A DNA stretch of 64,000 nucleotides from Streptococcus sp. Marseille-Q0941 (GTDB taxonomy: Bacteria; Bacillota; Bacilli; Lactobacillales; Streptococcaceae), in NCBI RefSeq assembly GCF_943736975.1, contig NZ_CALSFO010000005.1, positions 1 through 64,000 on the forward strand, given 5' to 3'. Below are positions 7,372 through 15,701 of this stretch, piece after piece (the stretch's first letter is position 1; the number at the start of each line of letters is the position of its first letter). Under the pieces are notes generated by a model. That model ran no database searches, was not told the DNA's origin, and saw only the letters and a program-made list of their open reading frames with translations. A program made the position numbers and the translations under genes.

Positions 7372-8742
7372 CTAGGATTGCCCGTCGATAGCCAAGAGTT
7401 TCTTGCCTTCCTTTATCCAAGGATTCTGAGAAAGCGAGATATAAAGTTGTCCAGTCATCACAAGCCACAGTAGCGGTTCACATAGGATAACGCCTGTATA
7501 ACCTGCCCAAGGAATAATCCAAGCGACGAAAACAATTTTCCCGATAAACTCGATAAAACTAGATATGAGGGGTAAGAGTTTTTGACCGAGTCCCTGCAAA
7601 CTATTTCTATAAATCAATAAAAGACTCAAAAACGGATAGAAAACAGAACTAATACGTAGGTACAAGGTCCCATTTTCAATCAAGTAACCATCTGTTGAAC
7701 TCGCTAAGAAAGAAACTAGGCTAGGACTTGCAAAAAATAGGAACACACAAGCAAAGGTTGCCCAAGACATACTCAAGTAGCTCCCTAAGCGAAGACCCTG
7801 GACAATACGTTCGGGACGTTTTGCCCCAAAATTTTGAGAGATAAAAGTCGTCATCGAAGCTGAAATAGCCGTCATTGGCAATAAGGCAAAGGCCATGATT
7901 CTACGTGCTGCCGTTTGGGCACTGATAATAACTGCTCCAAAGCCATTAACAGAGGATTGCAAGATCACACTTCCGATAGAAACAATTGACCCCATCAGCC
8001 CCATGGCCAACCCCTGCTCTAAGAGATCGATATAGAGAGCCTTGTTCCATTTGAAGTGCTTTAAGCCTGGAAGGAGCTCTGGAACACTCTTGCGGATATA
8101 GAAATAACAGAGAATAGCAGATAAACCTTGCGAGATGATAGTGGCAAGACCTGCAGACTGAACCCCCAACTGCAGTTGTGTAATAAAATATAAATCTAGA
8201 ATGACATTAACAATGGCTGAAAAGATAAGAAAGGCAAGCGCCGCAAGGCTGTCACCAATTGATCGTAGCAATCCTGCAAAGAGATTGTAAGCAAAGCTAA
8301 CTCCCACACAGCTAACAATCATAGAGATGTATTCATAAGATTGGGGGAGAATTTCTGTAGGAGTTTCTAGGTACTGTAAGAGTGGATAGAGGCCGAAGAA
8401 ACCCATCAGCATCACAAGACCACTCAGGATTGCACCCAAAATCCAAGTCGCTGCAACAGCTTCTTTAATCTTTGCAAAATTACGAGCACCGTAAAGACGA
8501 GCAATAACGACTCCCATCCCATTTCCGACTCCGAGAGCAAATCCAATAATCAAATCAAAAATGGCTGTCGTAGCTCCGACTGCCGCCAAGGAATTTTGTC
8601 CCAAAAAACGCCCAACAATCAAAACATCAGCTGTATTATATAGTTGCTGAAAGATATTGGACAGTAAAATCGGTAATGCAAAACTAATCAGCGCAGGAAG
8701 GATCGGACCATGAATCAGGTCTACCGTTGATTTTTTATTCAT
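7372..8742 (-). CDS. MATE-family multidrug efflux transporter
   Basis: A 456-residue, 12-helix membrane protein. It opens MNKKSTVDLIHGPILPALI and contains the MATE block PILLSNIFQQLYNTADVLIVG, repeated in similar form in the second half. It should exchange Na+ or H+ for organic cations or drugs. It is not the competence-linked DinF, which opens quite differently, although it lies near recA. The start codon has no Shine-Dalgarno and sits six bases after a TGATATAAT -10, so a leaderless transcript is predicted. Monocistronic. Confidence 0.9.
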   Translation of the reverse strand: MNKKSTVDLIHGPILPALISFALPILLSNIFQQLYNTADVLIVGRFLGQNSLAAVGATTAIFDLIIGFALGVGNGMGVVIARLYGARNFAKIKEAVAATWILGAILSGLVMLMGFFGLYPLLQYLETPTEILPQSYEYISMIVSCVGVSFAYNLFAGLLRSIGDSLAALAFLIFSAIVNVILDLYFITQLQLGVQSAGLATIISQGLSAILCYFYIRKSVPELLPGLKHFKWNKALYIDLLEQGLAMGLMGSIVSIGSVILQSSVNGFGAVIISAQTAARRIMAFALLPMTAISASMTTFISQNFGAKRPERIVQGLRLGSYLSMSWATFACVFLFFASPSLVSFLASSTDGYLIENGTLYLRISSVFYPFLSLLLIYRNSLQGLGQKLLPLISSFIEFIGKIVFVAWIIPWAGYTGVILCEPLLWLVMTGQLYISLSQNPWIKEGKKLLAIDGQS

Positions 8743-8748
8743 AAGGCT

Positions 8749-8777
8749 ATTATATCAGCTTTCAAGTAGGGGAACAA
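8749..8777 (-). promoter_or_regulatory. Promoter of the MATE gene, leaderless geometry
   Basis: Minus strand: TTGTTC (8772-8777), 17 bp, TATAAT (8749-8754) preceded by TGA. Only six bases (AGCCTT) separate the -10 from ATG, so transcription should start at or next to the start codon. Confidence 0.75.
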
Positions 8778-8798
8778 GGGAGTTTCATTAAGAAAGCG

Positions 8799-8827
8799 TT
8801 GCCTATATGTAAACAATCTGGTATAAT
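8799..8827 (+). promoter_or_regulatory. Promoter of the GNAT gene
   Basis: TTGCCT (8799-8804), 17 bp, TATAAT (8822-8827) with an extended TGG. AAGGAGG follows and precedes the start at 8851. Confidence 0.8.
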
Positions 8828-8850
8828 CGTGACAGAAAAGGAGGGTATGT

Positions 8851-9405
8851 ATGAGCTTAACAAGCCAGTTAATTACAGATGTATTCCCAGACCTTGACAA
8901 AGTTGAACAACTAAACAAGGAAGCCTTCCCTGAAGAAGAACGCGTCTCCTTGGAGGAATTTTTAAGCTACCAGGATCGAGATGACGCCCACTTTTTCGCC
9001 TTTTATAACGAAGAAGAATTTGTCGGCTTTGCTTTTGCCATTTCCAATCAAAAAGCTTTCTACATTAGCTTTTTTGCTATTATGCCTCATCTCCGTAGCC
9101 ATGGCTACGGGAGAGAAATCATTGAAAAACTCATTGATTTTTATAAACGTACCATGATTCTTGAAGTGGAGCGATTGGACGAGGAGTACGATAACCTTGA
9201 ACAACGAAAAGCTCGCATGGACTTTTACTTACAAAATGGCTTTAAAACTGCCAACGCCTTCTTAGAATACGAGGGAATGAGTTTTGAAATTCTTTACCGT
9301 GGCGACCATTTTGATGAAGAGGCTTATCGGAATATCTTTCAAAAATTGCAAGAAGAAAATTACTTCTACTTTCGTATTGAATACCGACGCTTTAGTGACC
9401 ACTAG
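8851..9405 (+). CDS. GNAT-family N-acetyltransferase
   Basis: A 184-residue cytosolic protein. The central part FYISFFAIMPHLRSHGYGREIIEKL (~71-95) holds the acetyl-CoA-binding R/Q-x-x-G-x-G/A motif as RSHGYG, and residues ~110-140 give the final GNAT strands (FYLQNGFKT). The acceptor is unknown. It has its own promoter and strong Shine-Dalgarno and lies between recA and the MATE gene on the opposite strand, the place where S. pneumoniae has dinF and lytA after recA. The ribosome site is AAAAGGAGGG. Confidence 0.85.
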   Translation: MSLTSQLITDVFPDLDKVEQLNKEAFPEEERVSLEEFLSYQDRDDAHFFAFYNEEEFVGFAFAISNQKAFYISFFAIMPHLRSHGYGREIIEKLIDFYKRTMILEVERLDEEYDNLEQRKARMDFYLQNGFKTANAFLEYEGMSFEILYRGDHFDEEAYRNIFQKLQEENYFYFRIEYRRFSDH

Positions 9406-9417
9406 TCATCATGAAAC

Positions 9418-9448
9418 AAAAAGTAGCAGTTTTACTGCTACTTTTCTT
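9418..9448. terminator. Bidirectional terminator between the GNAT gene and recA
   Basis: AAAAGTAGCAG, TTTTA, CTGCTACTTTT: an 11-bp stem with U-runs both ways. It ends recA transcription on the minus strand with no read-through gene. Confidence 0.9.
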
Positions 9449-9449
9449 T

Positions 9450-10598
9450 TTATTCTTCAATTTCGATTTCAAGAGCGTCGCCCAAATCAAGTGTTACTTC
9501 TTGGTTAGAATCTGCATCAGCTGCTACACTTGCTTTAGAACCTTCTTCCTCTTCAATTAAACCATATTGAACACGAACTTGGTGGTCAATTTCATCAAAG
9601 ATTTCTGGATGGTCTGCCAAGTATTTCTTAGCATTCTCAGAACCTTGTCCGATTTTTTCACCCTTGTATGAGTACCAAGCACCTGCTTTTTGGATAATAT
9701 CCAAATCACTTGCAATCTTCAAGAGTTCACCAGTTCTAGAAATACCTTCACCGTACATGATTTCAACAAGAGCTTCTTTGAACGGTGGAGCCACCTTGTT
9801 TTTCACAACTTTAATCTTAGTTTCTTTACCGACGTTGGTGTCTTTTTGGTCACCAGTTCCCTTGATTTGTGTGCTTCCACGCACATCCAAACGGACAGAA
9901 GCGTAGAATTTAAGAGCGCGTCCACCAGGAGTCGTTTCTGGATTTCCGAACATAACCCCTACTTTTTCACGCAACTGGTTGATAAAGATCGCAATTGTCT
10001 TTGTCTTGTTGATAGACGCACCAAGTTTACGCATAGCCTGACTCATCATACGAGCTTGAAGACCAACGTGGCTATCTCCGATATCACCATCGATTTCCGC
10101 ACGAGGAACAAGAGCTGCAACAGAGTCGATAACGACAAGGTCAACCGCACCTGAGTCGATCAATTTCCCTGCAATTTCAAGACCTTGCTCACCTGAGTCT
10201 GGTTGTGACAAAAGCAATTCGTCAATGTTCACTCCAAGAGCTGCTGCATAGGCTGGATCAAGAGCGTGTTCCGCATCGATAAAGGCTGCAATTCCACCTT
10301 CTTTTTGTGCTTGTGCTACAGCGTGAAGGGCAACTGTAGTCTTACCTGATGACTCTGGACCGTAGATTTCAATGATACGTCCCTTTGGATAACCACCTGA
10401 ACCGAGTGCAATATCCAGGGCCAAAGAACCTGAACTCATCACTTGTACTTTTTGCTCGGCACGTTCACCCAAGCGCATGATTGAACCCTTACCGAAGTCT
10501 TTTTCAATCAATTTAAGGGCATCATTCAAAGCTTTTTCACGATCAGCTCCAAATTTTTTCCCGATTTCATCTAATTTTTTTGTTGGTTTTTTCGCCAT
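9450..10598 (-). CDS. recA: Recombinase RecA
   Basis: 382 residues. It contains Walker [10 protein letters not shown] (~69), Walker [13 protein letters not shown] (~146), MMSQAMRKL and [21 protein letters not shown] (loop L2 region), and an acidic C-terminal tail ending ALEIEIEE. It drives homologous recombination and, in streptococci, uptake of transforming DNA. The start has AGGAG seven bases upstream. It follows cinA by 54 bp and also has its own extended -10 (10640-10645), so it is expressed both basally and with cinA in competence. There is no LexA-like box, as expected for streptococci. Confidence 0.98.
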   Translation of the reverse strand: MAKKPTKKLDEIGKKFGADREKALNDALKLIEKDFGKGSIMRLGERAEQKVQVMSSGSLALDIALGSGGYPKGRIIEIYGPESSGKTTVALHAVAQAQKEGGIAAFIDAEHALDPAYAAALGVNIDELLLSQPDSGEQGLEIAGKLIDSGAVDLVVIDSVAALVPRAEIDGDIGDSHVGLQARMMSQAMRKLGASINKTKTIAIFINQLREKVGVMFGNPETTPGGRALKFYASVRLDVRGSTQIKGTGDQKDTNVGKETKIKVVKNKVAPPFKEALVEIMYGEGISRTGELLKIASDLDIIQKAGAWYSYKGEKIGQGSENAKKYLADHPEIFDEIDHQVRVQYGLIEEEEGSKASVAADADSNQEVTLDLGDALEIEIEE

Positions 10599-10639
10599 TT
10601 TGTTCTCCTATATTTTTATAATTCTTAGAACCTTCTTCT

Positions 10640-10645
10640 ATTATA
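10640..10645 (-). promoter_or_regulatory. Extended -10 of recA
   Basis: Minus strand TTTTGATATAAT in the cinA-recA gap, overlapping the last bases before the cinA stop. The -35 is poor. This gives recA a basal promoter besides the cinA one. Confidence 0.6.
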
Positions 10646-10652
10646 TCAAAAG

Positions 10653-11909
10653 TCAGTCACTTAATAAAGCTTTGCGAACCAAGTTAAAAGCATGCATGAC
10701 TGCAATTTTACGAACATCTGCTCGGCTTCTTCCAGCTATATTGACCTGAACAACTTCTGTGCCGGATGCTTGAGACAAACCGATAAAAACTGTGCCTGCT
10801 GGATGGCCTTCTAAACTATCCGGGCCAGCCACTCCTGTCAAGGCAACTCCAAAGTCCGACTGGGTTTTCAATCGTGCTTGCTCTGCCATTTTTTCCGCTG
10901 TAAATGCTGACACGACTCCATGTTCTTCCAACTCCGCTTGTGGAATATCTAACATCTTAGCCTTCTCTCCCAAGCTATAAGTGACAAAACCACCTTTAAA
11001 GATAGCTGATACTCCCGAAAAGTCTGCCAAAGTTGATTGGAAAAGCCCTGCTGTCAAGCTTTCTGCAGCTGTGATGGTTTTCTTCTGCTTTTTCAACTCC
11101 TCAACGACTACGCTGGCTAGACTTGCTTCCTCGCCATATCCATAGCAGATATCCTTTAAAGCAATCCCTTCAAAAGTCTGACGTGCAAGAATTTGGACCT
11201 CAAGACGATCCAAAGCTTTTCTTGCTTCTTCTTGACTAGTTTCCTTGGTAGACAAGCGTAGAGTCACTTCTCCCGTTTTTGCATAAGGTGCCAAGGTTGG
11301 ATCTGTCTGCTCTTCAATCAAATCTGATAAAATCGTCACAAGCTGACTCTCTCCAATACCAAAGAAACGTAGGACACGTGAGTATAATTTAGCTCCAGTT
11401 GTCAATCTTGGCAGCAGTTCATTTAAAACCATGGGTTTCAGTTCACTTGGCGGACCTGGTAAGACGACATAAGTCACGCCAGCCACCTCAACCATGCCTC
11501 CGACTGCTAGTCCTGTTTCATTCGGTAGCGGGGTCGAACCCTCAACGATTTGTGCCTGACGTTCATTATTTGGAGTGCGAGCATAGTCTGGTCTATGAGC
11601 AAAAAAGTCATCTAGTTTAGCCTGCGCTTGCGCATCAAAAGTTAAACCACGCCCTAGAAACTGGGCCAAGGTTTGTTTGGTCAAATCATCCTCTGTTGGT
11701 CCCAATCCTCCTGTTAGGATAACCAGATTGCTACGATTCTGTGCAATCTCCAACAAGGATAAGAGACGAGCCTCATTATCACCTACAGCCGTCTGGAAGT
11801 AGACATCCACACCGATTTCAGCCAACTTTTCAGATAAAAACTGAGCATTGGTATTGACAATTTGACCTGTTAGAATCTCTGTTCCAACAGCTATGATTTC
11901 CGCTTTCAT
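10653..11909 (-). CDS. cinA: CinA, competence/damage-inducible protein
   Basis: 418 residues. The N-terminal MoCF-type domain (1-~170) has [15 protein letters not shown] and [15 protein letters not shown]. The C-terminal domain (~255-415) has [17 protein letters not shown] and [16 protein letters not shown], as in nicotinamide-mononucleotide deamidase / CinA C-domains. In S. pneumoniae CinA is a late competence protein co-transcribed with recA and binds RecA. A ComX-type box (11928-11935) lies just upstream and AGGAGG precedes the start. Confidence 0.95.
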   Translation of the reverse strand: MKAEIIAVGTEILTGQIVNTNAQFLSEKLAEIGVDVYFQTAVGDNEARLLSLLEIAQNRSNLVILTGGLGPTEDDLTKQTLAQFLGRGLTFDAQAQAKLDDFFAHRPDYARTPNNERQAQIVEGSTPLPNETGLAVGGMVEVAGVTYVVLPGPPSELKPMVLNELLPRLTTGAKLYSRVLRFFGIGESQLVTILSDLIEEQTDPTLAPYAKTGEVTLRLSTKETSQEEARKALDRLEVQILARQTFEGIALKDICYGYGEEASLASVVVEELKKQKKTITAAESLTAGLFQSTLADFSGVSAIFKGGFVTYSLGEKAKMLDIPQAELEEHGVVSAFTAEKMAEQARLKTQSDFGVALTGVAGPDSLEGHPAGTVFIGLSQASGTEVVQVNIAGRSRADVRKIAVMHAFNLVRKALLSD

Positions 11910-11927
11910 TTTTTCCTCCTACCTATC

Positions 11928-11935
11928 TATTCGGA
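11928..11935 (-). promoter_or_regulatory. ComX (sigma-X) box of cinA-recA
   Basis: Minus strand TCCGAATA, seven of eight matches to the streptococcal cin-box TACGAATA. It lies 18 bases upstream of the cinA ATG with a T-rich stretch further upstream. Position and neighbour fit the known late competence promoter of cinA; the second base deviates from consensus. Confidence 0.7.
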
Positions 11936-11940
11936 TTTCT

Positions 11941-11973
11941 TTGAAAAAATCGCAGGAAAATTCCTACGATTTT
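11941..11973 (-). terminator. Terminator of the tsaE-GNAT-LCP operon
   Basis: On the minus strand AAAATCG-T-AGGAA, TT and TTCCT-G-CGATTTTTTC form a 12-bp stem with one mismatch and a U-tract. It separates the LCP gene from cinA. Confidence 0.85.
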
Positions 11974-11985
11974 AGTTTTCATGTC

Positions 11986-13035
11986 TTATTGTTCTTGTTG
12001 GCCTTGTTGTTCCTGATCTGCAACAAAACCTGTTATTTGTGGCAGACGACCATAAATATTTTCATACAAGACTACATTTGTCTCCAATTCGGTAACTTCT
12101 GGCTTATCCAATGAACGGCGTAAAAGATTTTGCATCTCTAACATATGCTCAGATGTCACGATTTGGTAGGATATTCCGTCAATCATTGCATCCTCTCCTC
12201 GCAATTGCTGAGACTCAATATTCTTAAAGGAATCCTGATAACCCATCAACTGAGGAATTGTTGTTGTTGTAATCTCAATATTGGTTTGCATGTTATCACT
12301 AAGAGCTTTCAAAATTTCTTGGTAGTGGCTGACACTATTCAAACTAAGGATCTTTTCAACAATCTTTTGGATAACTTCGCGCTGACGTTTCTGACGACCG
12401 TAGTCTCCCTCTGGATCTTGATAGCGCATGCGTGAATACACCAGCGCCTCTTCGCCATTTAGGGTTTGTTCCCCAACACCGATAGAAATCGTGTTAAATG
12501 GTTCCTGGTCCTGGATAGAGATGGGGAAACCTAGAGTGTTGTTGACTGTAACACCACCAACGGCATCAACCATTCTTTGAAGACCGTGCATATTGACCAT
12601 AACATAGCGGTCGATATGGATATTCATCATTTTTTGAATCGTCGAAATGGCTAGTTCTCCCCCACCACCAGCATAAGCAGCATTGAGTTTAGCCTCTCTA
12701 ACACTACCGTCTGGTTGTTGGATCTGAGTTAGAATATCACGTTCCAAACTCATCATGACAACTTTCTTGGTTTTAGGATTTACAGTTACCAAAATCATCG
12801 AGTCACTGTTACCTGCCCATGGGTCTGTACGCTCAACGTTCCCCGTGTCCACACCCATCAAAAGGATTGTCAATGGTTCAGTTGCCTCGATAACCTTCGT
12901 TTCTTCTCCGATTTGTTTATAGGTTTTGGCTAAAGTCTGTGTACTTTGTTGGTAGATAGTATAAGCATACGCTCCCACACCAAGCACTGTCACAAGAACA
13001 AAGCCTAAAAACATTCCAATTATTTTTTTTACCAT
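11986..13035 (-). CDS. LytR-CpsA-Psr (LCP) family protein
   Basis: 349 residues. A single N-terminal membrane anchor (IIGMFLGFVLVTVLGVGAYA) is followed by the LCP domain: LLMGVDTGN (~58), SDSMILVTVNPKTKK (~81-95), MLSLERDI-like arginine region and MRYQDPEGDYGRQKRQREVI (~203-222) with its conserved Arg residues. LCP enzymes transfer undecaprenyl-linked teichoic acid or polysaccharide to peptidoglycan outside the cell. The acidic/Gln C-terminus (QEQQGQQEQ) is low complexity. It starts 4 bases after the GNAT stop and has no clear Shine-Dalgarno, suggesting translational coupling. Called lytR in some streptococcal annotations. Confidence 0.92.
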   Translation of the reverse strand: MVKKIIGMFLGFVLVTVLGVGAYAYTIYQQSTQTLAKTYKQIGEETKVIEATEPLTILLMGVDTGNVERTDPWAGNSDSMILVTVNPKTKKVVMMSLERDILTQIQQPDGSVREAKLNAAYAGGGGELAISTIQKMMNIHIDRYVMVNMHGLQRMVDAVGGVTVNNTLGFPISIQDQEPFNTISIGVGEQTLNGEEALVYSRMRYQDPEGDYGRQKRQREVIQKIVEKILSLNSVSHYQEILKALSDNMQTNIEITTTTIPQLMGYQDSFKNIESQQLRGEDAMIDGISYQIVTSEHMLEMQNLLRRSLDKPEVTELETNVVLYENIYGRLPQITGFVADQEQQGQQEQ

Positions 13036-13039
13036 ACTT

Positions 13040-13561
13040 TTATTCGTCTATCAGTCGACCCATCAGGTAAACATCAAGAAACTCTCCTCCTTCTATACAA
13101 GCACCACGTTCCTGCTGGCCTTCAATGATGAAGCCCAGCTTTTTATATAGATGAACAGCTGCCAGATTTCGTTTTTGGACTGTCAATTGTAAACGTCGAA
13201 TGCTTCCACTCGATTGGGCCCATTCAATCGCTTCTTCCATCAAGATACTGCCGAGACCATTTCCCCAATAGGCTTTCTTGATTCCCAAGAAAACGTCGCC
13301 AATATGGCGAACTCGGGGACGTTGATCAGCCGTTATATTGATAACACCTGCCAATTCGTCATTCAAAAAAGCTAGTAAAGTAATCTGATTATCCGACTGG
13401 GCCTGCTTATGAATAAAACGCTGCATTTCGGATTCACTCATGGCAATTCCATTTTCATCCAGACTGGTAAAACTAGATTCGTGGCCAATCTGATCCAAAA
13501 GTGCAATAAGATCTGAAGCATCTTGGGCTTCTGCTTCACGAATTAAAAGATCATACTCCAT
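13040..13561 (-). CDS. GNAT-family acetyltransferase (RimI/RimJ-like)
   Basis: 173 residues with a complete GNAT fold. VFLGIKKAYWGNGLGSILMEE (~91-111) carries the acetyl-CoA loop (WGNGLG), and RLQLTVQKRNLAAVHLYKKLGF (~122-143) holds the conserved N-x-x-A-x-x-LY-x-K-x-GF signature. The acceptor is unknown. It overlaps tsaE by 11 bp and runs to within 4 bp of the LCP gene, so all three are one operon. Confidence 0.9.
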   Translation of the reverse strand: MEYDLLIREAEAQDASDLIALLDQIGHESSFTSLDENGIAMSESEMQRFIHKQAQSDNQITLLAFLNDELAGVINITADQRPRVRHIGDVFLGIKKAYWGNGLGSILMEEAIEWAQSSGSIRRLQLTVQKRNLAAVHLYKKLGFIIEGQQERGACIEGGEFLDVYLMGRLIDE

Positions 13562-13994
13562 TCGTCAGCCTCTTTAACAGTTCTGTCGCTCGTTGACCAT
13601 GAGCATGAAAGACAATTTCACGCCCCTCATCATTTTTTAGAATTTCTAATTCTAGATAGTCTGATGGGAGAGCCTCGCCTAATAGGTGCCCCCACTCAAT
13701 AACCGTTACACCTGAACCAAAAAGAAATTCATCAAGGTCAATTGAATCTGCATCCCCTTCGATGCGATAAACATCCAAGTGATACAAGGGTAGGCGTCCT
13801 TCATATTCACGAACAATGGTATAAGTAGGACTTTTGATCATTTGATGAATCCCTAGTCCTTTAGCTAGACCTTTTGTTAATGTGGTTTTCCCAGCACCTA
13901 GTTCACCAGTTAAAATCAATACATCATTTTTTTCAAGTAGACTACCCAACTCTTGTCCAAGAGCAATGAGTTCATCTTCATTTTTTGTGTGCAT
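13551..13994 (-). CDS. tsaE: tRNA threonylcarbamoyladenosine biosynthesis ATPase TsaE
   Basis: 147 residues, the usual size. The P-loop GELGAGKTTLTKG (~32-44), KSPTYTIVREYEG and LPLYHLDVYRI, and the Walker B-like VTVIEWGHLL identify TsaE. It acts with TsaB and TsaD to make t6A37 of ANN-decoding tRNAs. The start is set at MHTKNEDEL (13994), six bases after an extended -10 with no Shine-Dalgarno, which predicts a leaderless mRNA. A start at 14030 would lie upstream of that -10 and lacks a ribosome site. Confidence 0.92.
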   Translation of the reverse strand: MHTKNEDELIALGQELGSLLEKNDVLILTGELGAGKTTLTKGLAKGLGIHQMIKSPTYTIVREYEGRLPLYHLDVYRIEGDADSIDLDEFLFGSGVTVIEWGHLLGEALPSDYLELEILKNDEGREIVFHAHGQRATELLKRLTNGV

Positions 13995-14000
13995 GCTACT

Positions 14001-14006
14001 ATTATA
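14001..14006 (-). promoter_or_regulatory. Extended -10 of the tsaE operon, leaderless geometry
   Basis: Minus strand TTTGGTATAAT followed by AGTAGC and ATG. The -35 17 bp upstream is weak, but TGGTATAAT is a full extended -10. Transcription should begin at or near the start codon. Confidence 0.75.
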
Positions 14007-14040
14007 CCAAAAAGTTTTCTTTTGCGACATTTCTAGTAAT

Positions 14041-14070
14041 AAAAAAGGAGGAGAATCCTCCTTCTTTTTT
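14041..14070 (-). terminator. Terminator of the purine permease gene
   Basis: AAGGAGGA, a short loop and TCCTCCTT, with A/T tracts on both sides. It lies between the permease stop and the tsaE promoter. Confidence 0.85.
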
Positions 14071-14082
14071 AAGGTTTTATCA

Positions 14083-15504
14083 TTAGTTTAGAGCCATGCT
14101 AATGTAGTTCAAGATGAACAGAGCATCTAGAATCCAAATCATCACATGTACTTCCTTCACTTGACCTTTGACAACCTTCGCCAAAGTATAAGTTAGGAAA
14201 CCAACGGCAATCCCTTGTGTAATTGAGTAACTGAATCCCATAAAGATAGATGTGAAGAAGGCTGGAATAGCTTCTGACATATCGTCCCAAGGGATGTTTT
14301 TCAAGTTAGAGAGCATCATAATTCCGACGATAATCAAAATTGGTGCTGTCGCAGCTGAAGGAACAATGGCAAGAAGCGGGCTAAAGAAGCTAGATAAGGC
14401 GAAACAGATAGCAACTACTAAAGCTGTCAAACCTGTACGTCCACCAGCACCGATCCCTGCTGCTGACTCAATATAAGTTGTAACGTTTGAAGTACCTGCA
14501 ATGGCACCAACTGATGTCGCCACCAAGTCAGAGTAAAGAGCTTTATCCAATTTGTCTGACTCACGGTTTTCACCACTTGTTGCAACGATACCAACTTTTT
14601 CACCTGTACCAATAAGAGTACCGATTGTGTCAAAAATATCTGTCAACGAGAAGGCAAGAATAGCCATCAAGGTTTCTGGTAAACGAGAGGTGTTTGAAAC
14701 CAAAGATCCTAAACCTTCTGAACCAAGAGCAGCACCAAACAAAGTTCCAAGGTCATTAACTGCTGATGAAAGGTTATTGCTAGCAAAATCGATTCCTGAC
14801 AAATTAACAAGACCAACTACAATCGCAAGGACTGTAGTCGTCAAAATAGAAAGGATGATGCCACCTTTAATACCTTTAACAACAAAGAAAATCGTAATAG
14901 CAAGACCTGCAAGAGCTACTAGAACAGCTGGACTGTTAAAATCAACCAAGCCAGGAACAGCTCCTGAATTAGCTGTGATTGCTGCTTGAGCCTTATCTGC
15001 ACCTTCCCCTGCTACTGTATAACTACCTGGATCGATAGAGAATTTCAAAAGACCAGCATTCTTAATACCAACATAGGCAAGGAAAACACCAATACCAGCT
15101 GAAATTGCTGAACGAAGTGTTGTTGGAATAGATTCAATAATCATTTTACGAACATTGGTCAATGTAATAATCAATGAAATAATCCCACAGATAAAGACCA
15201 TCCCAAGAGCTTCTTTCCAAGTATAGCCCATCCCAAATACGACTGTAAATGTAAAGAAGGCATTTAGTCCCATACCTGGGGCTTGGGCATATGGCAAGTT
15301 AGCATAAAAGGCCATCATCAAGGTTCCCACAACAGAACCAATAATCGTAGCAAGGAATACACCCTGAACTGGCATTCCAGTTTGTGAAAGCATTTGAGGG
15401 TTTACAAAGAGAATGTAACTCATTGCAAAGAATGTTGTTAAACCAGCAAGCACTTCTGTACGGACATCTGTCCCGTGCTCTTTTAGTTTAAATAGTTTGT
15501 CCAT
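14083..15504 (-). CDS. NCS2-family (AzgA/PbuG-like) purine permease
   Basis: 473 residues, 12 or more helices. MDKLFKLKEHGTDVRTEVLAG and YILFVNPQML are typical of the AzgA/PbuO/PbuG guanine-hypoxanthine branch, as are PGMGLNAFFTF and ALTDIFDTIGT-type blocks (here SLTDIFDTIGTLIGTGEK). It should import guanine, hypoxanthine or adenine by proton symport. The start is at 15504 (AAGGAG eight bases upstream); an upstream ATG at 15558 has none. A consensus-like promoter and a PurBox-like site precede it. Monocistronic. Confidence 0.92.
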   Translation of the reverse strand: MDKLFKLKEHGTDVRTEVLAGLTTFFAMSYILFVNPQMLSQTGMPVQGVFLATIIGSVVGTLMMAFYANLPYAQAPGMGLNAFFTFTVVFGMGYTWKEALGMVFICGIISLIITLTNVRKMIIESIPTTLRSAISAGIGVFLAYVGIKNAGLLKFSIDPGSYTVAGEGADKAQAAITANSGAVPGLVDFNSPAVLVALAGLAITIFFVVKGIKGGIILSILTTTVLAIVVGLVNLSGIDFASNNLSSAVNDLGTLFGAALGSEGLGSLVSNTSRLPETLMAILAFSLTDIFDTIGTLIGTGEKVGIVATSGENRESDKLDKALYSDLVATSVGAIAGTSNVTTYIESAAGIGAGGRTGLTALVVAICFALSSFFSPLLAIVPSAATAPILIIVGIMMLSNLKNIPWDDMSEAIPAFFTSIFMGFSYSITQGIAVGFLTYTLAKVVKGQVKEVHVMIWILDALFILNYISMALN

Positions 15505-15526
15505 GTTTAATCTCCTTTTGTTTTTT

Positions 15527-15535
15527 ACGAACAAT
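15527..15535 (+). promoter_or_regulatory. PurBox-like site
   Basis: ACGAACAAT on the plus strand resembles the CCGAACAAT core of PurR sites in streptococci and lactococci, with one mismatch in the core. It lies in the short leader of the purine permease. Tentative. Confidence 0.35.
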
Positions 15536-15541
15536 GATAAA

Positions 15542-15570
15542 ATTATATCATTAATCATTCAGTTTTTCAA
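15542..15570 (-). promoter_or_regulatory. Promoter of the purine permease gene
   Basis: Minus strand: TTGAAA (15565-15570), 17 bp, TATAAT (15542-15547) with extended TGA. The leader is about 30 bases, too short for a purine riboswitch. Confidence 0.8.
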
Positions 15571-15656
15571 GCTGTTTTTAAAATAATTTGAAGACTATTA
15601 CTAGAATCAGTTCTTTCTATTTCCATTTATAGTCTGCTTTTCTTGTGTATTTTTGA

Positions 15657-15662
15657 TATAAT
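15657..15662 (+). promoter_or_regulatory. Extended -10 of the HAD phosphatase gene
   Basis: TTTTTGATATAAT, 39 bases upstream of the start; the -35 is weak. GGGAGG precedes the ATG. Confidence 0.6.
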
Positions 15663-15701
15663 AGAAAACATCTTATCTGAAACTAGATTCGGGAGGATTT
15701 T

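Noticed and set aside
7372..8742. DinF for the MATE gene near recA
   Set aside because: Its N-terminus and overall sequence are unlike streptococcal DinF, and it is separated from recA by a terminator and an opposite-strand gene.
13036..13050. Second cin-box-like sequence (GACGAATA) before the LCP gene
   Set aside because: It is the end of the GNAT coding sequence; no T-rich upstream element and the gene is inside an operon.
15505..15570. Purine riboswitch before the NCS2 permease
   Set aside because: The leader is about 30 bases; no aptamer could fit.
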